Below are positions 6,515-11,013 of a DNA stretch of 11,013 bases, in pieces (position 1 is the stretch's first letter; every line of letters begins with the position of its first letter). Source of the stretch: an uncultured Micavibrio sp. (GTDB lineage Bacteria > Pseudomonadota > Alphaproteobacteria > Micavibrionales > UBA1664). The DNA is taken from the NCBI GenBank assembly GCA_937896295.1, contig CALBME010000069.1:1-11013 (forward strand), written 5' to 3'. Under the pieces are notes generated by a model that worked only from the letters and a program-made list of their open reading frames with translations, was not told where the DNA came from and searched no databases. A program made the position numbers and the translations under genes.

Positions 6515-7291
6515 TCAGTGCGCGGGACGCAACGATGCCAGACGATCGCGCAGCGTCACGATAACCAGCCACGCCAGCGGGATCACCACAAGGCCGTAGG
6601 TGACAAGCTTGCCGCCGATGCCGTCGTCTTCGGCCAGTTCTTCCGTGAGTTCATGGAAGGGGCCTTGCGAAAACCACGGGATCAGGCCGGTTTCAGAAAT
6701 CTCATGCAGGCCTTTCAGGAACATCTGCGCCGAAAACAGGATCAGGAAAATGGCCGATACCTGCATAAAGCGGCCGATATTGATCAGGTGGCTTTTGCGG
6801 ACCCAGAAATATCCCATCCATGCCGCCAGAGCGAGCCCCAGCAACGCCCCGCCGATCAGCGCGGGGGCGGAAGCGTCCGCGGATGCAGCCGCCATCATCA
6901 ATACCGTTTCCATGCCTTCACGCGTGATCATGAGCGTCACAAAGATAAAAATGCCAAGCATGGCGAGCGGCCCCTGCTTTGCGGCATGCACATCAATGCG
7001 GTCGCGGATATCGCGGCCGATGTTACGGGATGCACGCAGCATGTGAATGGTAAACGAACAGACAAGCACGCCCGCAGTGAGCGCCAGCACGCCCTCCACC
7101 AGAGGGTCTTCGATGGCATCGCGCAGGATGAAGGCAAGGCCGATGCTTAAAACCACGGCTGTGAGCACGCCGTAGTAAACGGGCGTCCTGAACTGCGTAC
7201 GCCCGGTGCGAACAAGATAGGCCAGCGAGATGGCGACGATCAGAAACGCCTCCATCCCTTCGCGGAAAGCAATCATCATGGAAGCAAACAT
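6515..7291 (-). CDS. FTR1-family iron permease
   Basis: An inner-membrane permease of the FTR1/EfeU family, which moves iron into the cytoplasm, usually after oxidation by a partner. It has 258 residues from the ATG at 7291, normal for bacterial members. The two diagnostic REGxE motifs are present as REGME at about 10-14 and 124-128, each inside a membrane helix. Around seven hydrophobic segments are visible. A GTG at 7297 is in frame, but GAGGG on this strand is spaced 7 bases from the ATG and only one from the GTG, which decides the start. No EfeO, EfeB, multicopper oxidase or ftrABC partner is visible in the window. It may act alone or with partners elsewhere. The next gene on this strand has its own promoter, so co-transcription is not required. 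Confidence 0.85.
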   Translation of the reverse strand: MFASMMIAFREGMEAFLIVAISLAYLVRTGRTQFRTPVYYGVLTAVVLSIGLAFILRDAIEDPLVEGVLALTAGVLVCSFTIHMLRASRNIGRDIRDRIDVHAAKQGPLAMLGIFIFVTLMITREGMETVLMMAAASADASAPALIGGALLGLALAAWMGYFWVRKSHLINIGRFMQVSAIFLILFSAQMFLKGLHEISETGLIPWFSQGPFHELTEELAEDDGIGGKLVTYGLVVIPLAWLVIVTLRDRLASLRPAH

Positions 7292-7346
7292 GGACACACC
7301 CTCTTTTGTTTTGACTTACAACAGACCTACGCCCATTTTTACGATC

Positions 7347-7386
7347 AATCAAGACTGATTTAGTACTGATTTAAAATGGCTGATTT
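7347..7386. promoter_or_regulatory. Cluster of CTGATTT repeats in the iron permease/pirin intergenic region
   Basis: CTGATTT occurs three times, at 7355-7361, 7366-7372 and 7380-7386. The first two belong to a 9-base direct repeat, ACTGATTTA, with an 11-base period, about one helical turn. AATCA (7347-7351) and TGATT (7356-7360) also form an inverted repeat. The cluster lies 56-95 bp upstream of the permease ATG and about 115-150 bp upstream of the pirin gene. It is a plausible operator, perhaps iron-responsive given the permease. It does not match a Fur box that I know. Confidence 0.4.
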
Positions 7387-7409
7387 CTGCCGTTTTTACG
7401 GTTTCAGCC
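7378..7409. repeat. Compound 32-bp dyad
   Basis: GGCTGA (7378-7383) pairs with TCAGCC (7404-7409). Inside it CCGT (7390-7393) pairs with ACGG (7398-7401) around a TTTT loop. The two stems are separated by a 6-base/2-base internal loop. It overlaps the third CTGATTT repeat. It could be a regulator site or an RNA hairpin if transcribed. Confidence 0.4.
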
Positions 7410-7427
7410 GACCTGCCCGTTCGTAAC

Positions 7428-7467
7428 GCCCCTTGAAAAGGTTAATGACCGCTCTAGCTAAAGGGGC
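7428..7467 (+). promoter_or_regulatory. Candidate pirin promoter region with flanking inverted repeat
   Basis: TTGAAA (7433-7438) is a good -35 hexamer. Only a weak -10 (TAGCTA, 7455-7460) follows, after 16 bases. The whole element is bracketed by a perfect 7-bp inverted repeat, GCCCCTT (7428-7434) and AAGGGGC (7461-7467), 26 bases apart. The promoter call is weak; the inverted repeat is plain in the sequence. Confidence 0.3.
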
Positions 7468-7499
7468 ATACAAATCATCCCGAAAAGACAGGAGACATC

Positions 7500-8201
7500 A
7501 TGAAAACAATCAGACGCTATGCGGATCTGGGTAAAAGCGATTTTGGATGGCTGGATTCGCGACACACATTTTCCTTCGGCGGTTACCGCGACCCGCAACA
7601 TATGGGGTTTGGTCCGTTGCGCGTCATCAACAACGATCGCGTCGAAGGGGGTGCCGGCTTTTCACCGCACAGTCACGCCAACATGGAAATCATTTCCTAT
7701 GTCATGGACGGCGGCCTTGCGCATGGTGACAGCCTGGGGACCAAATCAGTCATTCCCGCCGGCAACATTCAGCTGATGAGCGCGGGATCAGGCATCACGC
7801 ACAGCGAATACAACGCCAGTGACGATGCGCCGGTGCATTTTTATCAGATATGGGTCATGCCGGACGTGGTGAACAAGGATCCGGAATACCAGGAAATGAA
7901 ACTCGATCACATCGACACCAAAAACAAACTGGCCGCCGTGATCACGCCTGAGGGCACGAACGGCACACTGAAGATCAAACAGGATGCACGCATGCTGCTG
8001 GGGCGTTTCGATGCGGGTCAGAGCATTCAGATTCCTGCCACGCAGGGACGCAAGACATGGGTGCAGGTCACGCGCGGTTCGATCGCAGTCGATGGAACAA
8101 CGCTGAACGAAGGCGATGGCTTGGGGATTGCGGAGGAAGCCATCCCGTCGGTGCGCGCGGAAAGCGACTCCGAAATCATCGTCTTTGACATGGCGGCGTA
8201 A
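7500..8201 (+). CDS. Pirin-family bicupin protein (YhhW-like)
   Basis: A cytoplasmic bicupin of the pirin family. Some members, such as E. coli YhhW, show quercetin 2,3-dioxygenase activity; others bind partner proteins, and the physiological substrate is generally unknown. It has 233 residues, the usual length. The N-terminal cupin holds the expected metal ligands: His57 and His59 in FSPHSHANMEIISYVMDG, and His101 and Glu103 in SAGSGITHSEYN. These match the ligand positions known from YhhW and human pirin. The C-terminal cupin (about 145-230) lacks ligands, as is normal. AGGAG at 7490-7494 is 5 bases before the ATG. It is a single-gene unit closed by a strong terminator and divergent from the iron permease. 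Confidence 0.9.
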   Translation: MKTIRRYADLGKSDFGWLDSRHTFSFGGYRDPQHMGFGPLRVINNDRVEGGAGFSPHSHANMEIISYVMDGGLAHGDSLGTKSVIPAGNIQLMSAGSGITHSEYNASDDAPVHFYQIWVMPDVVNKDPEYQEMKLDHIDTKNKLAAVITPEGTNGTLKIKQDARMLLGRFDAGQSIQIPATQGRKTWVQVTRGSIAVDGTTLNEGDGLGIAEEAIPSVRAESDSEIIVFDMAA

Positions 8202-8220
8202 ATTCACCTGATACAGAAAT

Positions 8221-8253
8221 AGCCCCCGCGTTTTAAGGCGGGGGCTGTTTTTT
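8221..8253 (+). terminator. Intrinsic terminator after the pirin gene
   Basis: AGCCCCCGC (8221-8229) and GCGGGGGCT (8238-8246) form a perfect 9-bp stem with an 8-base loop, followed by G and six T (8248-8253). It starts 20 bases after the pirin stop. This is a textbook Rho-independent terminator. Confidence 0.92.
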
Positions 8254-8281
8254 CCGATGTCATTACGTTACGCGCGATGAT

Positions 8282-8318
8282 TTAACAAAACGTTAAATAT
8301 GCATCAAATGCCTAAAAT
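8282..8318 (+). promoter_or_regulatory. CtrA-type box and -10 element before the HExxH-protein gene
   Basis: TTAA (8282-8285), seven bases CAAAACG, then TTAA (8293-8296) make a perfect TTAA-N7-TTAA. The site is also part of a 7-bp inverted repeat, ATTTAAC/GTTAAAT (8280-8298). TAAAAT (8313-8318, 5 of 6 to TATAAT) follows at a distance that places the box over the -35 position. That is the arrangement of CtrA-activated promoters. The predicted start is near 8325, leaving about 39 bases of leader. Binding by CtrA is an inference. Confidence 0.55.
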
Positions 8319-8363
8319 ATTGTTTTATTGCGGTAATTTGCCGATTCGCGTTATCCCTGAAGT

Positions 8364-9725
8364 ATGGCTGTCTATTCGACGCACCGTGACGAAGCCCTGA
8401 ATAAATCACTGGATGACGGCCGTGCACGCGCCATCGACATCATCAAAGACAGCTTCGGCGGGGAAATCCCGCGTGAACTCGAACTGGTCAATCCGCCCGA
8501 ATACGAAGTTGAATATCAGGGGATGCTGACCAATCCCGGTTACGTGGCTTCGACCATGTGGGATACGATCAAAACCCACTGGCTGTCGATGGGCGCGTTC
8601 GCGCTGTTTCACCAGCCCCTCGTCTCGGCCGGTATTTTCACCGCCTCCACCATTCTTAAAGGGCTTTCCACCAAGGGTTATGTCGATACCAGCAAGCCCG
8701 GATATGTCGTCAACATCAACGAAGCATGGTCGATGGCGCGTCATTTCGACAAGGCGCATGGCGGCATTGCCGATGTCATCGCCCACGAGAACGCACACCT
8801 GTTCCAGCTGCACGACCACCGAAAGTCTTTGTCTTCCGCGTTTGACGACCGTACACGCTTAAGCCTTTTGTTCGAAGATGCCTCCGGCTACGTGAAATAC
8901 GTCAGCGGCGAGGCCGAAATGCAGGCGCGGCTGTTCACCGTGATCAGCAATGCGTATGTCCAGCACGGAATCCTGCCCACCAACAAATATGAATTATGGG
9001 CGTGCCTGGAATCGCAGGGCATGGAGGCGCCGGAAGAGATCAAGGAACTGGCCCGCCGCAACAAGGATGTCAAAAACGCGTTCGCAAAATTCCCGCGATC
9101 GGGTGAATACATGGCCCATTATGCCGATAAAAAAGGCGTCGGCGATCTGAACGAAGTGCAGGACAATATCGACGAGGCGCAGGGCAGGTTCAATCTGTGG
9201 AATTTCGTCTATCCCTTCATCTACGGCGACCTGCTTGAAATCATGGGCGACCGGCAGGGCCACAAGCGCATGGGCGGTGGATGTAACCGGCAGCTGCGCG
9301 AAATTTTCATGAAAAGTGCGCAGGATTTCATGAACGGCGATATCGGACCGCGCGAAGTCACCCAGACCATGCAGAAGACCGCCGCGATGATGCCTGCGGA
9401 TGACGCGATGGATTTGATGCACGACATCGCCTCCGGCCATGCCTATGTGCCGATGAACAAGGAAGCCATTTTCATCCCGGCGGGAAGCCTGCGTGTTGCC
9501 GCCAGCTTTGCCCTTGCCAGCCATCCCGAGGTGAAACCGCACGTCGCCAGCGCCACCTTGCGCGATGCCACCGGGTTCGACGCTATGACCTGGAAAAACC
9601 AGATGGAACGCCGTGAACGCATGGCGCAGGCACGGAACATCACCCCCGCCGGCAGGCACCGCCAGGGTCCGTGGGGGCCCGTGGAAAGCAAGGCCTTCCC
9701 CTTTGGCGGGCTGAGCGTCGCCTAA
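8364..9725 (+). CDS. Uncharacterised protein with HExxH zinc-peptidase-like motif
   Basis: I do not recognise this 453-residue protein. The clearest motif is VIAHENAHLFQLHDH (138-152). It contains HExxH (His141, Glu142, His145) followed by Gln148, a layout seen in several zinc metallopeptidase families, including DUF4157-like proteins (HExxHxxQ). About 38 residues later SGEAEMQAR (181-189) offers Glu183 or Glu185 as third zinc ligand, as in gluzincins. Residues about 72-98 are moderately hydrophobic but interrupted by His, Gln and Pro; no signal peptide is seen. The middle (230-340) is charged and helical in character, with one Cys at 307 after a GGG. The tail is basic, then Gly/Pro-rich. No good ribosome site precedes the ATG. 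A CtrA-type promoter lies upstream and trmFO starts 39 bases downstream. Peptidase activity is an inference from the motif alone. Confidence 0.7.
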   Translation: MAVYSTHRDEALNKSLDDGRARAIDIIKDSFGGEIPRELELVNPPEYEVEYQGMLTNPGYVASTMWDTIKTHWLSMGAFALFHQPLVSAGIFTASTILKGLSTKGYVDTSKPGYVVNINEAWSMARHFDKAHGGIADVIAHENAHLFQLHDHRKSLSSAFDDRTRLSLLFEDASGYVKYVSGEAEMQARLFTVISNAYVQHGILPTNKYELWACLESQGMEAPEEIKELARRNKDVKNAFAKFPRSGEYMAHYADKKGVGDLNEVQDNIDEAQGRFNLWNFVYPFIYGDLLEIMGDRQGHKRMGGGCNRQLREIFMKSAQDFMNGDIGPREVTQTMQKTAAMMPADDAMDLMHDIASGHAYVPMNKEAIFIPAGSLRVAASFALASHPEVKPHVASATLRDATGFDAMTWKNQMERRERMAQARNITPAGRHRQGPWGPVESKAFPFGGLSVA

Positions 9726-9727
9726 GG

Positions 9728-9756
9728 TTGTTTTTACGGCGGTTTTTGTCTATAAA
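9728..9756 (+). promoter_or_regulatory. trmFO promoter, predicted leaderless transcript
   Basis: TTGTTT (9728-9733), a 17-base spacer, then TATAAA (9751-9756, 5 of 6 to consensus). The -10 ends only 8 bases before the trmFO ATG at 9765, so transcription should begin at or next to the start codon. No Shine-Dalgarno sequence is present between them, which fits a leaderless mRNA. Confidence 0.5.
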
Positions 9757-9764
9757 CCGGCCTC

Positions 9765-10598
9765 ATGAGCCTTAACCCCATCCATGTCATCGGCGCCGGT
9801 CTGGCCGGGTCCGAAGCCGCCTGGCAGATCGCACAGGCCGGCGTGCCCGTCATCGTCCATGAAATGCGCCCCGTCAAAATGACCGATGCGCACAAGACGG
9901 ATGGATGCGCAGAACTTGTCTGTTCCAATTCTTTCCGTTCCGACGATGCGCAGAATAACGCCGTCGGCCTTTTGCATGAAGAAATGCGCCGGTGCCATTC
10001 CATCATCATGGCGTGCGGCGATGCATCGGCAGTGCCGGCGGGCGGCGCATTGGCCGTCGACCGCGACATTTTTTCGGAGGCCGTCACTAAAAAACTGCAT
10101 GAGCATCCGCTGATTACGTTCGTGCGCGGCGAGATCGCGGGCCTTCCGCCGGAAGAATGGGATTCCGTCATTATTGCGACAGGCCCCCTCACCTCCATCC
10201 CGCTGGCCAAGGCCATTCAGGAACTGGGCGGTGAGGAACAGCTGGCGTTTTTCGATGCAATCGCGCCGATCATCCATACCGAAAGCATCGATATGAGCAA
10301 GGCATGGTTCCAGTCGCGCTACGACAAGGAAGGCCCCGCCGGTACGGGTAAGGATTACATCAACTGCGCATTCGACGATAAGGCCGATTATATCGCCTTC
10401 GTCGAGGCGCTTCTGTCGGCAGAAAAAACTGAATTCAAGGAATGGGAAACCAATACGCCATATTTCGAGGGCTGCATGCCGATCGAGGTGATGGCATCGC
10501 GCGGCATCGACACGCTGCGCTTTGGCCCCATGAAGCCGGTGGGTCTGACCAACCCGAACGCCACGCGCACCTGCGGGTGCGGTTCCAGCTTCAGCTGA
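9765..10598 (+). pseudogene. trmFO: Truncated trmFO, folate-dependent tRNA U54 methyltransferase
   Basis: TrmFO is the flavoprotein that methylates U54 of tRNA (T-loop ribothymidine) using methylenetetrahydrofolate. Intact members have about 435-470 residues; this frame ends after 277. The N-terminal FAD-binding loop GAGLAGSEAA (10-19) is present. So are the catalytic-type cysteines Cys53 in ELVCSNSFRSD and the one in YFEGCMPIE (Cys237). The conserved RFGPMKPVGLTNP (252-264) is intact and then homology stops near residue 267. The final ten or so residues, TRTCGCGSSFS, are unlike the family, which continues with a Pro-Tyr-Ala-Val-Val-Gln-Leu-type strand. About 170-190 C-terminal residues are missing, so the product could not be active. 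The break coincides with the start of unrelated sequence, so this is probably an intact gene joined to foreign DNA in the assembly rather than a natural pseudogene. Confidence 0.85.
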
Positions 10599-10632
10599 AC
10601 CCCACCGGACCCCTCAGGGTCCGAACCGTCAG

Positions 10633-10893
10633 GCCAGCGAAGCGGCACTGAGCGAAGACCCGGGTGCGGCGCTCCAATACGGTGCAACCGAGGGCTTTGG
10701 CCCCTTCAAGACGCAGTTGTCCATGCTGATGGCGGGGCGTGGTGTCCAGGTTGCGCCCGATGGCTTGATTGTGACCACCGGCAGCCAGCAGGCCTTGGAT
10801 CTGATCGGCAAGACCATGATCGATCCGGGTGATGCGGTGATCGTCGAGGCGCCGACCGGCCGCGTCCGCGGGATGCGGCAACCCAGAGCATGA
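10633..10893 (+). pseudogene. Internal fragment of a PLP-dependent aminotransferase
   Basis: Frame 1 reads ALSEDPGAALQYGATEGFGP, then GVQVAPDGLIVTTGSQQALD, then MIDPGDAVIVEAPT. This is the N-terminal third of a fold-type I aminotransferase of the LysN/2-aminoadipate and MocR-like group. In intact members ALQYxxTEG is followed about 35 residues later by the TxGSQQALDL cofactor loop. There is no start codon and no upstream domain. After EAPT the family normally continues with an aromatic residue and GALQAF-like sequence. Here it changes to GRVRGMRQPRA and stops at 10893. Only about 75 residues of a protein of roughly 400 are present, so it is non-functional as seen. Confidence 0.75.
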
Positions 10894-10997
10894 CCCTCTA
10901 CGTCGATGTGCTCTACCAGGATGTCTACGTAGTCCTGGCCAAGGCGGGACAGATCCGCGAAGAAGCAGCCCGTTGCTCCCCGGAGCAGCCGGGCTGA
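10890..10997 (+). other. Short open frame of unknown origin
   Basis: ATG at 10890 to TGA at 10995-10997 gives 35 residues, beginning MTLYVDVLYQDVYVVLAKAG. The frame is open a little further upstream (RDAATQS before the ATG), so it looks like the tail of a larger coding sequence joined here rather than a separate small gene. I do not recognise it. An overlapping minus-strand frame is as long and cannot be excluded. Confidence 0.2.
10966..10996 (+). repeat. GC-rich two-part hairpin
   Basis: CAGCCCG (10966-10972) pairs with CGGGCTG (10990-10996). Inside it TGCTCC (10974-10979) pairs with GGAGCA (10982-10987) around a 2-base centre, leaving small bulges. It overlaps the stop of the short frame above. 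No T-run follows within the window. Confidence 0.45.
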
Positions 10998-11013
10998 GGC
11001 GGGCGGCAAATGA

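Larger units (their letters stand above)
10599..11013. other. Patchwork end of the window, no intact gene
   Basis: These 415 bases hold no complete recognisable gene. In order they contain: about 35 bases of unassigned sequence with a 7-bp hairpin, CGGACCC-CTCA-GGGTCCG (10605-10622); an internal piece of an aminotransferase gene (about 10633-10857); and about 155 bases that match nothing I recognise, ending in a GC hairpin. The reading frame and apparent protein family change at each join. This is typical of a chimeric contig end. Confidence 0.6.

Noticed and set aside
6452..7150. 232-residue plus-strand frame opposite the iron permease
   Set aside because: His/Gln/Arg-rich shadow composition; the minus strand has both REGME motifs and membrane helices.
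7360..7374. TTAG-N7-TTAA, a near match to the CtrA-type box between permease and pirin genes
   Set aside because: One base off the core, in an AT-rich stretch already explained by the CTGATTT repeats; too weak to call.
8994..9659. 221-residue minus-strand frame opposite the HExxH-protein gene
   Set aside because: No recognisable domain or ribosome site; the plus-strand frame is longer and carries the motif and promoter.
10629..11009. 126-residue minus-strand frame across the patchwork end
   Set aside because: It runs antisense through the recognisable aminotransferase piece and across a join, so it cannot be one natural gene.
10599..11013. Mobile-element insertion into trmFO
   Set aside because: No transposase or integrase, no terminal inverted repeats and no target-site duplication are visible; the pieces are cut housekeeping-type coding sequence.

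Overview
This window reads as a moderately GC-rich alphaproteobacterial chromosome fragment whose last roughly 450 bases look like a patchwork. The alphaproteobacterial assignment is an inference. It rests on the cpaE-cpaF-tadB-tadC gene order of a Tad (Flp) pilus locus, on two perfect TTAA-N7-TTAA sequences (the core of the CtrA recognition site) in front of genes, and on a folate-type TrmFO. I cannot name a genus.

Layout. Positions 1-177 hold the end of an unidentified gene. Positions 178-273 form a leader with a CtrA-type box and two hairpins. Positions 274-4984 are four tightly packed plus-strand genes (cpaE/tadZ, cpaF/tadA, tadB, tadC) that make up the cytoplasmic ATPases and inner-membrane platform of a Tad pilus machine. 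The genes are separated by 2-4 bases and are presumably one operon. A duplicated GC-rich hairpin (4982-5027) separates them from a convergent minus-strand pair: tadD, a TPR lipoprotein (5038-5829), and a small secreted protein with the CpaC N-terminal-like domain (5831-6427). That pair has its own promoter, with a perfect TATAAT and a 13-bp palindrome.

Next comes a minus-strand FTR1-type iron permease (6515-7291), divergent from a plus-strand pirin-family protein (7500-8201). Their 208-bp shared intergenic region carries several repeats and dyads. A strong intrinsic terminator (8221-8253) ends the pirin gene. A second perfect CtrA-type box then lies in front of a 453-residue protein that I do not recognise; it has an HExxH zinc-peptidase-like motif (8364-9725). 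Finally trmFO begins at 9765, probably as a leaderless transcript.

The end is abnormal. trmFO loses homology after about residue 267 (near 10565) and hits a stop at 10598. It is followed by a mid-gene fragment of a PLP-dependent aminotransferase (about 10633-10857), then by an unrelated short stretch. An assembly or amplification chimera at a contig end is the simplest explanation.

How the genes fit together: the tad genes, the lipoprotein and the pil_N protein are parts of one pilus apparatus split over two opposing transcription units. The CtrA-type boxes suggest that the main tad operon and the unknown HExxH protein could be driven by the same cell-cycle or motility regulator. This is the most interesting lead here. 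The iron permease and pirin genes look like ordinary neighbours. I saw no tRNA, rRNA, CRISPR array, insertion sequence or prophage gene.
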